NCBI RefSeq assembly: GCF_963675165.1
Contig: NC_087379.1
Coordinates: forward strand, 5,993,839-6,057,838
Source of the DNA: Halichondria panicea
Lineage: Eukaryota > Porifera > Demospongiae > Suberitida > Halichondriidae
Length of the DNA: 64,000 nt
Reading direction: 5' to 3'
This document shows, in pieces, positions 10,537-22,605 of this stretch. The notes beneath the pieces are model-generated. The model did not search any database and was not told the origin of the DNA. It saw only the letters and a list, made by a program, of their open reading frames with translations. Numbering within the stretch: position 1 is the first letter of the stretch; each line of letters starts with the position of its first letter. The position numbers and the translations under genes are program-made.

Positions 10537-12763
10537 TTAGAATATCTGCAGTCGCTTGTTGCTACAATCGGATACAACAACAGAGTCATTGTGATCAATA
10601 GAGAGTCCATAAATGCTATTAAACTGTCCCTCTTCCGTTCCTGGTCCACCAAACGCAGTGATGTAGGCTCCCTGAGATGTGAACACGCTCACATGATGCG
10701 GTCCATTCTCACTGACGTACACTGTGTCACTCCTGTTGATGGCTATGGCCCAGGGAAGACTCAGCTTCTGACCGTCGGCTTTTTGTGAGAAGGTTCTCAG
10801 GAATTGACCTTCAGCAGTGAAGACTTGTACTCGATGGTTACCGTAGTCAGTCACATAGAGGTTGTTGGCATTATCAAATGTTGCATGAAAAGGGTTTTTT
10901 AATTGTCCGTTCCCTTTGCCAAGTGTACCGAAACACCGTACAAACTTCAGTTCAGTAGAGAGCACTTGTATTCTGTGGTTACTCTGTTCAGTCACATACA
11001 GGTTGTTGTCTCTTCTGTTATAACATATACCATGAGCGTTACTAAACTGAAGGTTACCACTGCCTGGACTACCAATAGCTGCCACAAACTCTCCGTCAGA
11101 TGAGAATTTGTTCACACGATGATTGCCATACTCCATCACATACATGTTGTCATCTTTGTCCACAGTCACTCCATATGCACTATTCAGCTTTCCAAACGTT
11201 CGTATCTTTTCACCCTCTGGTGTCAATACAGAGACAGTAAGTAGCTCCTTCAACAACAACCAACTGTCCCTTACTGTTGAAGACAGTGCCTAGTGGGCTG
11301 TTCAAACCTCGTACAACTCGGGAAGGCTTGACGAAGCTCTGTGGTGATGGGGCTACAGCTATTGGGAATGGACTGCCTCGTACTGCGTCCCCATTGACAG
11401 TGATGTGTAGTTCATGCTTTCCTCGTTTCATAGGGCGATAGTTGATCTTGTGTCGGCCATGTTGTTGTTCGATCACTTCACATTTCAATCTGTCTTTGCT
11501 CATGACATGCACAAGTTTAGCTTTGAGGTCGAGTTTGCATTTGAATTTCTTGTTGTTCTTGGTTATTGCTTGAAAAGATACAGTTTTTGTTTCTCCAGTC
11601 GTGGCACCTTTCAGACCATCTCCTGTTGTGTGGCTGTTCTCTAAGCTGAATGATCCACTGTTTTTAATCTCTAGGAATTCTCGACAAGCTTGTTGGAGAG
11701 GTTCTTTTCCTTTAGTGATTAGTTCTATGTCAGCCTTTGTATCTGGTTGAATAGTTTTTGGATTGAAGTCAGTCGAAATTTGTTTGATTCTCTTTATAAC
11801 GGAAGATTTCATTTCAAGTACTTCACCGTCTGTGCCTGTTTTGAGACCCCCCTCAGCGTACTCCAGACAGCTGGTCAGTTTCACCTGAGTGATCTCCACT
11901 TGGTCCCTCTGTGCCGCCAGATTTTTTAGCTTCTGCTGAGTCAGCATCTCTAGCTCTCCCACAAGCTCTGCCCTTTGTTGGTCCAACAGTCGATGTTGTT
12001 CGTCAATCTCCTTGTGGATGTTGGCTTCAATCGCGGCCCTCTGATCGTGGATTGCCTTGACTCTTGTGTCAAAGTCCTGCAGAGCTCGTTGTACACTGTC
12101 AAGCTTCTCTTTGACTGGTTTGAGACTGGAGACAAGTTCTTCCTTGTGCTTGGTCAGCACATCAGCCACCAGGTCGTAGTTGTGGTCTTTGTGGAGACGA
12201 ATGGTGCAGTCTGTGCAAATGAGAGTGGAGCAGGTATCGCAGTATATCTTGAGGGCATTGTCCGAGTGCTTGGGGCAATGAGGGACGGCTTTCTTGGGGG
12301 GAACCAGGCTAGTCACTTGAGCTTTGAGTTCATCCAGCGAAATTAGTTTATGTTCACGTGTGTATTTAACTATCTTATGAGCAGCTTGACAATTATCACA
12401 CAAAAAGTCTCCACAGTCATTACAGTACCCGGTGGCTTTGCCATCTTCACAGTTGCCACAGTTTCTATCATTGTCGTCTTCAGCCTTGTTGAAAGCATCT
12501 TGTATCTCAAATAAGTGGTCAATGTGGAAGTCTGATTGCAGTCCAGCCACTCCCCTCTCTGACAGTGGGACAATGTGTCGACAAGTGGGACAAGTGAGGG
12601 AGCGTCCATCCTTGGTCACTAGTTTCTCCAGACACAGGGACTTGCAAAACACGTGAAAACAAGGCAAAAGTTTCGGCTGCTTGAAAGTGTCGAGACAAAG
12701 GGAGCATTCGAGTTGAGCATCGAGTTTCTTGAGAGCTTCTTTCGTAGTCACTCTCTCGGCCAT
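10537..12763 (-). pseudogene. TRIM-NHL copy 2, frameshifted at the start of the NHL domain
   Basis: Same architecture as copy 1: RING, two B-boxes, coiled coil and filamin domain are open from 12763 to about 11240, then a 4-base insertion (CAGTAAGTAGC where other copies have CAGTAGC, about 11236-11246) shifts the frame in the first NHL repeat. The first frame ends at 11210 after a short out-of-frame tail (517 codons). The other five NHL repeats continue in a second frame (10537 to about 11259, 240 codons) and remain free of stops, so the break is recent or an assembly error. Class B B-box 1. The polyA signal is at 10374-10379. If real, this copy makes a RING/B-box/filamin protein without the propeller. 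Confidence 0.9.
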
Positions 12764-12844
12764 GGCTTTGGGAATTTATCGAGTGTTGTAAGGTTTGTTA
12801 TACTTGGCGTTATCTGTAAGTGGGGACGGGGACATACAATAAGC

Positions 12845-12901
12845 ACACACACACGTACACACACGTACACACACACACACACACACGTACACGTACACAC
12901 A
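12845..12901. repeat. (CA)n microsatellite upstream of TRIM copy 2
   Basis: CA repeats with ACGTAC interruptions in the same position as the other units. Confidence 0.95.
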
Positions 12902-13104
12902 TCTGACAACATTGTCTATAACAAGTAAGATACACAGAGTAGATCTACATCAGTCATGTCATGCAGGATTATTAAACTCACAAATCCTAGACTGAATCAA
13001 GGAGGACATTGGATAATAATTATAAAGACCAACTAAATCTAGTGATGTCACGTGAAATAAATCTTGATGTAATAATTTTTGAGAAAGATGCACTTCGGTA
13101 ATTG

Positions 13105-14100
13105 TAGCCTCTACACGTACACAGGCTCTCCTTTTTCTGTTCTTTATCACAATCGTTCAATAAGATAAAATACTGTCTTAATCGTTCAATGAGATAAAAT
13201 ACGGTATTAATTGGAGGAATAAAGAAAGAAATAGACGTAGAGTTAGGAAAAAGGAGAGCCTGTATCGGGAAGTCGTGTGAGGGTAGAAGGGTGGTAGAAG
13301 GGTGAAAATGAGCGTGGGCATGCTGAGCTAGAGATGTTGGACTGCCCACGCAGATATCTATGACTAATAAAACTTTGCCTGCAGCAAGCTGGACATGGAC
13401 TTGGAACTGGAAGTTTGCAAGCACTATAGCTAGCTATATACCTTAGGCTTAGCTAGATGATCTACTAGTCTAGATTGTGTGTTTAGATTCTATCAGACTA
13501 TTACCTTTTCTTGTGTCTTTCTACATGCTAGTATAGATCAAGAATAGCTTAGTCATCATTATCATATAGCAGGTAGCTACTGCCACCAGAGCTGGCCACG
13601 CTGGTCTGCTGGTTCTCTGATCTGACTTGCAGCACAGCTTGGGTGGTTGTCTCAGTACAGTTTTATTAACTCTGAATGCGTGGGAGAATACCTTCCGTTA
13701 TGATTGTGGGCTACATAATTATTGCCCACGTTCATAAAAATCCTTGTGGATCACGCGATTTCCCAAACCAGGCCTTACTTTTCTTAACTGTACGCCCATT
13801 TCTTTCTTTGCTGCCTCACTATGTCTTTCTTGTGATTTATGAGCAAGAAAAAGTAAGGCCTGGGAACGAGGCTAACTTTTCTTAACTGTACGCCCATTTC
13901 TTTCTTTGCTGCCTCACTATGTCTTTCTTGTGATTTATGAGCAAGAAAAAGTAAGGCCTGGGAACGAGGCTACTATAATTATACATAGACTTTTTCTTAA
14001 CTGTACGCCCATTTCTTTCTTTGCTGCCTCACTATGTCTTATTGATTTATGGATGAACAGTGACAACAGCAAGAAAAAGTAAGGCCTGGGAACGAGGCTA
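13105..14100. mobile_element. TAGCCTC-ended element, 996 bp, with triplicated module
   Basis: Starts TAGCCTCTACACG and ends AACGAGGCTA. It is flanked by the 9-base duplication CGGTAATTG (13096-13104 and 14101-14109); the undisrupted site is seen in other units. A related element in reverse orientation is at 44695-45448. The right part holds about three tandem copies of a roughly 115-base module that includes ACTGTACGCCCATTTC and ends AAAGTAAGGCCTGGGAACG. Duplication length of 8-9 bases fits Mutator-like or hAT elements. No transposase is visible, so it is non-autonomous. Confidence 0.8.
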
Positions 14101-15186
14101 CGGTAATTGTACAGTGCACAACATAATAAGTATTAGTTAATGTACAGAATCAGGTAGATTTACACAATACACATGGCAGAAAAAAATCCACAGCCACAAT
14201 AATTTATACAATTGATACATGACTTAATTGTGAACTGCGCATTGTTAGTGTGCTATCAGTTTTTATGAGGTTCCAACTCTTTTGTATAGATAGAGGTAGG
14301 CCAATTCTCTGGGGGGAGCAGCTGACTCGGCAACTTTAGCATCGTTGAAGATGATCCACTTTCCATCTTTCTTGATGTGACAGACGTAATGGCCGCGCAT
14401 GGTGGAGGTGCCCATGTGACTGATGAAGGCCGTCAGCTCGTATTCTGAGAAAAACATTATACTTAAAATGAAGCACTTAATTCAAATTTTAGTAATATTA
14501 TTATGAACCACGAACCAATTAACTTCAGGATCTAGCATCATAGCACAACTTAGTTACAAATGCGTACATGTAGCTACTCCATGTACTCATGTAAGAGCTT
14601 ACAAAAACACGAAAATGTGTACTAAAGGAATGCATAGAAGAGGCATATGACTTGACTTACTTCCTGGTCCATCGTGATAGGTTGGTCCCACCTCTGACGG
14701 CTGATCCACCTCCATAGCTGCCAGCTCAGTCATGTGACTAAACACCCAATCAGCAGCTCTCTCCACATTACCATCCTGAAATATAATGAAGTATAATTAT
14801 GTACCGTGACAGTCAAAACAGTGAACTAATAATAAACTCTATCAGACTAACTTACAGTTGCTTTCAGTGCTTTGATGGCTTGCTCTCTGGTGAATCCCAA
14901 GCTCATTACTATGGCAACACTGTTTTCACTGACAGGCGGGCCGGCAGAGGTCTTGGACTGTGGCTTTGGAGGCTCAAATGGGGCAGCAAAATCTGCACAA
15001 ATGCAATCAGTTAAAAATGATGGAACTCAACGAATAATGCTTGATCATGAGTGATAATCGACTGACTGATTTTCTGTACCTGGGTCTCCCATGTGTTCCA
15101 ATATCCAATTCATAGCCGGCTCAACACCTGTGAGTGTGTGAGTGTGTGAGTGTGAGTGTGGGAGGGGGGAATAAGTATAGTACTAG

Positions 15187-15614
15187 CAGGGTTTCATCTA
15201 GTGGGGGGGCGGGGGGGAAGCTTCCCCCCCAAAAGAGAGGGGAAATAGGAGGAGAGAGTGAGAGAGAGAGGGAGACATTATCCCAACATTATCTAGACAC
15301 GGTCTTTTGCTACATGTAGCTTTGCTAGAGGATGATTAGTCATCACCTAGTCTTACCACAAATCTATCCATTGCTTTTGTAGTACATGACGTAGTTTATA
15401 GATACGGTCCACAATTTCAAACCAGCATACCAAGTTACATGGAGTTGCCTATCAATGCACATTCGGCCAGGAATACATCGCTAATAGGCACCAACAACAA
15501 ACAATATAGGGGGTGTGGCTATCTGAAGTGGGCGGGGTCTCAACTTTTTCGCGCTGATGCGCGTGGTTCCTTTCAAACTTCCCCCCCAAACTTAAAATCC
15601 TGGATGAAACCCTG
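15187..15614. mobile_element. Intronic MITE, CAGGGTTTCATC ends (copy 2)
   Basis: Starts CAGGGTTTCATC and ends GATGAAACCCTG, with poly-G/poly-C next to the ends. Flanks AGTACTAG and AGTAGTAT are an imperfect 8-base duplication, as for hAT elements. It sits in the intron between the two halves of UBA1. Confidence 0.8.
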
Positions 15615-16682
15615 AGTAGTATCAATTAATTTCGTCGTACCTTGGTTTTGGGTGTTAAAGACGCCTCTCTTGCACCCCTCTGGGTCAAAGCCCATGGACA
15701 CCAGCTGCATTACCACCCCCTCATCAATTTCAACTGCGTGATAGTGAAATTGCAAATATTTCAAGGTTACATACTTATGATAGCATACCGGGTTTCTCCT
15801 CTTGTTGATTGGCAGGGGTATCCCCACCATCAGGGAGCTCAACCTCTCCGGGCTGTAGACCACACCCTCTCAAGTGAGACAAATCCAGAGTGTCGGGAGC
15901 ATTAACAAGCACATCTGATAGTCACATGCATTACACAGCACTAGTATCAGGTAATGATCATAGCTTTAGTAGGGATCAACTGACCAATTTTCTTTGGAAC
16001 CCAGTCCTCGGCAAAAGTGAACTTGACCATCTGTATCATGAGGTAGTCTGGAAATGAGGTGAACCACGAGGTCCTGTGGGTACACACATGTAGTTAATAG
16101 CTAGAGTAGTGTTTTGTTTAGGAATGACCGCATACTTTTTTGCCAGGCCTTTCCCACCAACTGCTGTACTGTAGAAGTCCGAAATCTCATGAGCTAGTGC
16201 AAACCTCTCTAGACATGCATGCAGTGAATGGTACCTTGGCTCGAACAATGTCATCAGGATTGCTGGAGGGGAGGAGAATTAGGGTTAGTATATACTCGAT
16301 ACTCGTTATGTCTCTTACATTCTCTGCTTGTTTGCTTCTAATTCTTTCTTCTTAACCTCCCAGGCAGCCACTTCAGCTGTGAGGGAAAGAGATCTTTCAT
16401 ACCGGTACACGTATAAGCGCACAAGAGTATAAAATTTGGACCAGTAAATTACAAGCTACGACACTGTCACATGATACCTTTGTTAGTGGCTGTGTCCAGA
16501 GGTACGGGCAGGGGAAGGAGGTTGTCCTCTCTCAGGGAGTAGCGGACCTTCCCTGAGGCTACACACTCGATTCGTTCCTCAGCCTGGAATCGGAATGAGT
16601 CCACTGCATTCAGAGTCCCAGGTTTGGTACGTTGATTTTTGTCAATTGATGCCAGCAGGTGAAGATAGAACTCCTGAGCATC

Positions 16683-16684
16683 CT

Positions 16685-16736
<52 letters not shown>

Positions 16737-16757
16737 GTGTGTGTGCGTGTGTGTGAG
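16683..16757. repeat. (GT)n tract in the USP5 copy 2 intron
   Basis: Long GT repeat in the intron just before the DAQEF exon. Confidence 0.95.
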
Positions 16758-18253
16758 GGGGAGGAGAGCAAGATAGGGTACCTGTTGCCTCATAGTACTG
16801 AACTCAGGGTGGTCTCGACCAATCAGAGCCATGAACATCATTGGGGGAATTCCCTCTTGCTCCTGGATAGCAACATAATGACACCATGGACACAGCAGTA
16901 AGAGCATACCTTGGGCGGCTTTGTTTCCTTGTTATTTGGTGCCTCCTCTGACGGGGGCTCTCGAGAGTATTGACCAGACAACAAACCCACTGCTAGTTTA
17001 CTCCTGCAAAGAGAACAGTGTAGACAAGGTTATATAGAGATGAGACATGATACGTAAATTGAATAGGTTTTTTTTTTCTCACGTACAATTGACAGTCAAA
17101 GTCAGAGGTTGGGTTGGCAGGAGAGTTTTAAAAGATGGTACCAGCATTATCGAAATACCTGCAGCATTCATGAAACAAAGGAGACAATAATACTGCACAT
17201 GTAGTGTGTACAGTAGGTAAGTTAAGTTCTAGTGTAGGTAGACAATAGCTGACCTTTGCTTGAACTCCGGTAGAGAGAACATGACCTGCATGACTGAGTT
17301 CAGATAGTAGCTGTTACCAAGGTTACGCATCCCTGTGCACCCTGAACCATATCGAGGGACGATGGTTTTACCAGACTCCTGAATAATGGACCACTCCCCA
17401 ATACGCATGTTCATGTCAATCTCCAGCTCAGTCATGGTGGCATCAGTCTGCAGGTAGGAGGAGAAGATTAGTGCAGGAAAGAACCTGAATACATTAGGGA
17501 ATTGTATATACAGGGCTTTGTTAACACTACATGCCCTTGTACTATTAGCATGTTACAATGTACAGTTACAAAACACAACGTACGTAGAGCTTTTGTAAGA
17601 ATCAAAAGTTACTGAGTGAAAGCACATTCATTATTATAAGGAAAAGGAAAGTGATGTGTAACTCAACCAACACAATGACTCAACACACTGGTTCTCATAA
17701 GCTAACATACCTTGGTCATGCTGGTGATATCAATGCCAAAGTGAGCAAGGTGCTGACTCAACAGAGGGTCGAGTACCATATCGTCCTCATCATAAGAGTA
17801 CACGTCCCCTCCGTCAGGTGTGATGGTCCCTAGTTTCACCGCCAGGGGGTACCGGGTATCAGCGTAGTAATCTACAGCGTGATTGTTACCCCCAGATCCT
17901 GCACGGAGGACATGTATAACATCAGTCACGGTGTATCAGGCCAGTGCTGTATAAGATGTGTATGGAATTCTACATTTTGCTAGCTTCTTTCCTTGCTGTG
18001 TAGCAGGCTAGCATTAATTTTTGTGTTATTTACAGAATATCAGATAAAGGATTAGCCCAACACGATGAGTGACTGCAGAGCATTACTGGTAAGTGAAAAA
18101 TGTATAGACAATGAAGCTATTTCATGTACCATCAAAGTATTTTCATCCACAGAGTATGGTGCCGTCAGTGAGGTTCATCCAGAGGTTAGAGGTCAGGTCA
18201 CACATGGAACACTTCCATCCACTGCAGCACCACCAATAACAACGTAAGTATGG

Positions 18254-18661
18254 TGTATATCTTGGTGGGTTATTATACAAACCTTGGTAGCCAGTGGCGG
18301 ATCCAGAGGGGGTTCTTTGGGTTCAATTGAACCCCCCATTGAGAAAGAAATGAGTGGGAGGCTCAAGCAACTAGTTAGGCTGTTAGCAAGTTGTTCCTTT
18401 CTTACTAGCTTTCACATGCACTTCTCACTTACCTTTAGTCCTTGCTTAGTCCTTGCTAGTCCTGCAAAGCTTCGTCTGTGCAGTTTCAGTGACTATTGAA
18501 GGCTAAAAACTCTCCAGCGTAGTGCATGCAGATTGCTTATGAAAAGTGAGGACCTTTTTTTAGGGAAAAATTCGGTGTGTTAATGCGCATGCTCACTGTT
18601 TCGAAGAAGTGACGAGCTATGCCATGTGTATATCTTGGTGGGTTATTATACAAACCTTGGC
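18254..18661. mobile_element. hAT-like fragment flanked by a duplicated intron segment
   Basis: CAGTGGCGGATCCAGAGGGG at 18293 is a typical hAT/MITE terminus, followed by GGTTCAATTGAACC. No matching right end is visible. About 35 bases of the host intron (TATCTTGGTGGGTTATTATA and following) occur both before (18257-18291) and after (18627-18660) the insertion. USP5 copy 3 keeps a trace of the right junction (GAGCTATGCCATG-like bases at about 26456), so it probably descends from an inserted form. Confidence 0.55.
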
Positions 18662-18869
18662 AGCACTTTAACTCCATTGTCCAACTGAACCAGGGCCATT
18701 GCATGCCTGCAAACAAGAAGCATGGCTCCATATATAGAGCATTAAGTAACAATGGACTTACTTGGACACTATTCTCTTGTCCCCATCCCATGCAGCAATG
18801 GCCTCCTGCTTGGTGGCTGTGTGTGCAGACTGGATGCCTCTAATGGACTCTTGGATCTACAGTACAGAG

Positions 18870-19080
18870 AGATCAACCATTTGACTGTATGTACACGTGA
18901 CTTATGTTACGACGGGAAGTGATAGAATACATCCACGTCCCAAACCACACCTACCATCCCTTCCACACACACTTTGCAAGCAACCTACTCACTTAATAAT
19001 GCAGCAGATCAGAATGAGAAACATTTGTCTAGTTCTTAATATTGCATGCAACACACGTTTTACGCACGTTATGATGGGAA
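18870..19080. repeat. Partial tandem duplication within a USP5 intron
   Basis: The stretch GGGAAGTGATAGAATAC followed by CGTCCCAA occurs twice in the intron between the AAWDG and KKPTRLAI exons. The same double form is present in copy 4 (about 35195-35390) but not in copies 1, 3, 5 or 6, giving a marker for relationships among units. Confidence 0.7.
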
Positions 19081-19592
19081 GTGATAGAATACGTCCATGC
19101 ACGTCCCAAGCCCATACCTACAATTATACGCACAATACAAGCAACCCACACCTTCTGTGGCAGCTGTGGATCTGGCAGAGGTATGATAGTGAACTCAGGC
19201 AGCACCAAGAGAGAATAGCTCTCCTCATACTCCACCTTCTCTACTCCTCCATCGAAGCCACCCTCCATCCCAATAGCCAGACGAGTCGGCTTTTTACTGG
19301 GTGGGGCTTCGTCCACCACAGGAGCCGGGGCTGGGGGCTGGAAGGTGCTTAATTTTAAGCTATGTATTTTAAAAGCGTTTTAATATTGGCTAACCTGTTT
19401 TGTTTTCCTGATGAATAGAAACAGATACTCTTTGGTTTTCTGGTAGTATCGCGACTCAGCCCAAGGAAAGAGCTCACACTCACACTCTAGCTCCATCTCC
19501 TGGATCAAACCATGTAGTAAACCTTTTTAGCTATTATAGCTAGAGAGTCAAAACAGTAGACACATTCATCCGTGTAGACGTAGTCCCCTCCA

Positions 19593-19835
19593 CCCGGACC
19601 ATGTGTCTGTAAGATAACATGGACATGCTGGCTAGGTTGGAGGGTCAGAGTTTGATTACAAAATCAATGTGCTGTACATTTATTCACAGCCAATAATTAT
19701 AACAACATTGGATTTGATATTAGATCTAGCTAGACTACAAATGCACAAAACATAAGAAGACTACCAACAATTTCCACACTAAAATACAAACACATTTCAC
19801 TAGTTCTTAGTTTGCTTGTACTACTGATCGTGATC
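19593..19835. other. Shortened spacer below TRIM copy 3
   Basis: Contains the TRIM copy 3 3' flank with AATAAA on the minus strand at 19679-19684. The exon-like block and most of USP5 exon 1 seen in other units have been deleted. Confidence 0.6.
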
Positions 19836-22079
19836 TCATTGGAATATCTGCAGTCGCCAATTGCCATGATCGGACACAACAACAGAGTCGTTGCGATCAA
19901 TAGAGAGTCCATAAATGTCATTAAACTGTCCCTCTTTCGTTCCTGGTCCACCAAACGTGGTGATGTAGGCTCCCTGAGATGTGAACACACTCACATGATG
20001 TGGTCCATGATGCGGTCCATTCTCACTGACGTACACTGTGTCACTCCTGTCGATGGCTATGGCCCAGGGAAGACTCAGCTTCTGACCGTCGGCTTTTTGT
20101 GAGAAGGTTCTCAGGAATTTACCTTCAGCAGTGAACACTTGTACCCGATGGTTAAAGTACTCAGTCACATACAGATTGTTGGCACTATCAAATGATGCAT
20201 ACAGTGGGTTTTGTAATTGTCCGTTCCCTTTGCCAGGTGTACCGAAACATCGTACGAACTTCAGTTCAGTAGAGATCACTTGTATTCTGTGGTTACTCTG
20301 ATCAGGCACATACAGGTTGTTGTCTCTTTTGTTATAACAGATACCAAGTGGGGTATTAAACTGAAGGTTACCATTGCCTCGACTACCAACAACTGCCACA
20401 AACTCTCCGTCGGATGAGAATTTATTCACACGATTATTGCTAAGCTCTACTACATAGATGTTGTCGTCTTTGTCCACAGTCACTCCATATGCATTATTCA
20501 ACTTTCCAAACGTTCGTATCTTTTCACCGTCTGGTGTCAATACAGAGACAGTAGCTCCACCACTTTCAACAACAATCAACTGTCCCTTACTGTTGAAGAC
20601 AGTGCCTCGTGGAATGCTCAAACCTCGTACAACTCGGGAAGGCTTAACGAATCTCTGTGGTGATGGGGCTACAGCTATTGGGAATGGACTGCATTGTACT
20701 GCGTCCCCATTGACAGTGATGTGTAGTTCATGCTTTCCTCGTTTCATAGGGCGATAGTTGATTTTGTGTTGGCCGTGTTGTTGCTCGATCACTTCACATT
20801 TCAATCTGTCTTTGCTCTCAATATGCACAAGTTCAGCTTTGAGGTCGAGCTTAAGTTCGAATTTCTTGTTTTTCTTGGTCATTGCTTGAAAGGACACAGT
20901 TTTTGTTTCTCCAGTTGTAGCACCTTTCAGACCATCTCCTGTTATGTGGCTGTTCTCTAAGCTGAATGATCCACTGTTTTTAATCTCAAGGAATTCTCGA
21001 CAAGCTTGTTGGAGAGGTTCTTTTCCTTTAGTGATCATTTCCATGTCAGCCTTTGTCTCTGGTTGAATAGTTTTTGGATTGAAGTCAGTCGAAATTTGTT
21101 TGATTCTCTTTATAACGGAAGATTTCATTTCAAGTACTTCACCGTCTGTGCCTGTTTTGAGACCCCCCTCAGCGTACTCCAGACAGCTGGTCAGTTTCAC
21201 CTGAGTGATCTCCACTTGGTCCCTCTGTGCCGCCAGATCCTTCAGCTTCTGCTGAGTCAGCATCTCTAGCTCTCCCACAAGCTCTGCCCTTCGTTGGTCC
21301 AACAGTCGATGTTGTTCGTCAATCTCCTTGTGGATGTTGGCTTCAATCGCGGCCCTCTGATCGTGGATTGCCTTGACTCTTGTGTAAAAGTCCTGCAGAG
21401 CTCGTTGTACACTGCCAAGCTTCTCTTTGACTGGTTTGAGACTGGAGACAAGTTCTTCCTTGTGCTTGGTCAGCACATCAGCCACCAGGTCGTAGTTGTG
21501 GTCTTTGTGGAGACGAATGGTGCAGTCTGTGCAAATGAGAGTGGAGCAGGTATCGCAGTATATCTTGAGGGCATTGTCCAAGTGCTTGGGGCAATGGGGG
21601 ACGGCTTTCTTGGGGGGAACCAGGCTAGTCACTTGAGCTTTGAGTTCATCCAGCGAAATTAGTTTATGACTCCGTAGATATTTCATTTTCTTATGAGCAG
21701 CTTGACACTCGTTACACAAAAAGTCCCCACAGTCGTTACAGTATCCCGTGGCTTTGCCATCTTCACAGCTGCCACAGTTTCTATCATTGTCGTCTTCAGC
21801 CTTGTTGAAAGCATCTTGTATCTCAAACAAGTGGTCGATGTGGAAGTCTGATTGCAGTCCAGCCACTCCCCTCTCTGACAGTGGGACAATGTGTCGACAG
21901 GTGGGACAAGTGAGGGAGCGTCCATCCTTGGTCACTAGTTTCTCCAGACACGGGGACTTGCAAAACACGTGAAAACAAGGCAAAAGTTTCGGCTGCTTGA
22001 AAGTGTCGAGACAAAGGGAGCATTCGAGTTGAGCATCGAGTTTCTTGAGAGCTTCTTTCGTAGTCACTCTCTCGGCCAT
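19836..22079 (-). CDS. TRIM-NHL E3 ubiquitin ligase, copy 3 (747 aa)
   Basis: Complete RING/B-box/coiled-coil/filamin/NHL protein with the same domain borders as copy 1. Class B B-box 1 (QAAHKKMKYLRSHKLIS). Distinctive features: a 12-base in-frame duplication in the fifth NHL blade gives GPHHGPHHVSVF (about 19999-20022), and the usual TAA stop is CAA, so one Gln is added before the next TGA. Blade loops read ELSNNR, DQSNHR, EYFNHR and DHGNWR, different from its neighbours. All RING and B-box metal ligands are present. The polyA signal is at 19679-19684. Confidence 0.95.
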   Translation of the reverse strand: MAERVTTKEALKKLDAQLECSLCLDTFKQPKLLPCFHVFCKSPCLEKLVTKDGRSLTCPTCRHIVPLSERGVAGLQSDFHIDHLFEIQDAFNKAEDDNDRNCGSCEDGKATGYCNDCGDFLCNECQAAHKKMKYLRSHKLISLDELKAQVTSLVPPKKAVPHCPKHLDNALKIYCDTCSTLICTDCTIRLHKDHNYDLVADVLTKHKEELVSSLKPVKEKLGSVQRALQDFYTRVKAIHDQRAAIEANIHKEIDEQHRLLDQRRAELVGELEMLTQQKLKDLAAQRDQVEITQVKLTSCLEYAEGGLKTGTDGEVLEMKSSVIKRIKQISTDFNPKTIQPETKADMEMITKGKEPLQQACREFLEIKNSGSFSLENSHITGDGLKGATTGETKTVSFQAMTKKNKKFELKLDLKAELVHIESKDRLKCEVIEQQHGQHKINYRPMKRGKHELHITVNGDAVQCSPFPIAVAPSPQRFVKPSRVVRGLSIPRGTVFNSKGQLIVVESGGATVSVLTPDGEKIRTFGKLNNAYGVTVDKDDNIYVVELSNNRVNKFSSDGEFVAVVGSRGNGNLQFNTPLGICYNKRDNNLYVPDQSNHRIQVISTELKFVRCFGTPGKGNGQLQNPLYASFDSANNLYVTEYFNHRVQVFTAEGKFLRTFSQKADGQKLSLPWAIAIDRSDTVYVSENGPHHGPHHVSVFTSQGAYITTFGGPGTKEGQFNDIYGLSIDRNDSVVVSDHGNWRLQIFQ

Positions 22080-22156
22080 GGCTTTGGGAATTTATCGAGT
22101 GTTGTAAGGTTTGTTATACTTGGCGTTATCTGTGAGCGCGGGGACATACAATAAGC

Positions 22157-22605
22157 ACACACGCACACACACACATACACCTGTTAACATTGCTAACAAG
22201 TCAAGACACAAAGTAGATCACATGTCATCATAGATACAGTAATTTATAGTAGACTCTATCTAAGATATGATGTCATGCAGGATTTATTAAATCCTAGATT
22301 GAATCATAGATTGAAGAGTGAATCAAGGAGGATATTGCATATACAGCTAGCCATGTCATGCACATAGATATAGATATTAGAGGACTCACAAATCCTAGAT
22401 TGAGGTCCAACCAAGGGCCTAACCCTTCTCTGTATACGCCCTTGGTTAAACCGAGAAGCAAAGCACATTCTAAATTTAGTGATGTGGTGTGCATTAATAA
22501 TTTATTCATTGCTGACATTTAACATTCCAGAAAGCCACAGTTATATTATACAACACAGCACATGACTTAATTGCAAACTGCGCATTGTTAGTGTGCTATC
22601 AGTTG
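22157..22605. other. Spacer with short CA tract and small foldback
   Basis: A short CA tract (22157-22183) is followed by AT-rich sequence. At 22409-22447, AACCAAGGGC and GCCCTTGGTT form a foldback that is absent from the equivalent place in unit 5 (about 39773), so it is a recent small insertion. No gene is visible. Confidence 0.6.

Larger units (their letters stand above)
14263..19592 (-). pseudogene. USP5: USP5-like copy 2, catalytic Cys replaced by Tyr, premature stop
   Basis: Nearly complete exon set of an isopeptidase T gene. Last exon 14263-14444 (His box [11 protein letters not shown]), two UBA regions, [10 protein letters not shown] exon, Cys-box exon 17254-17447, ZnF-UBP exons (CGRKYFDG at about 18150; GGNNHAV at about 17880). 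The Cys box reads GNSYYLNS: the TAC codon at 17307-17309 replaces the catalytic Cys codon. The next exon has TAA at 17128-17130 (IF* where others read IFQNSPANP). Exon 1 is cut off at about 19592 by a deletion that joins it to the TRIM copy 3 downstream flank. The peptidase would be dead and truncated, although the ubiquitin-binding ZnF-UBP part could still be made. An intronic MITE and a hAT-like fragment are inserted. Confidence 0.88.
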
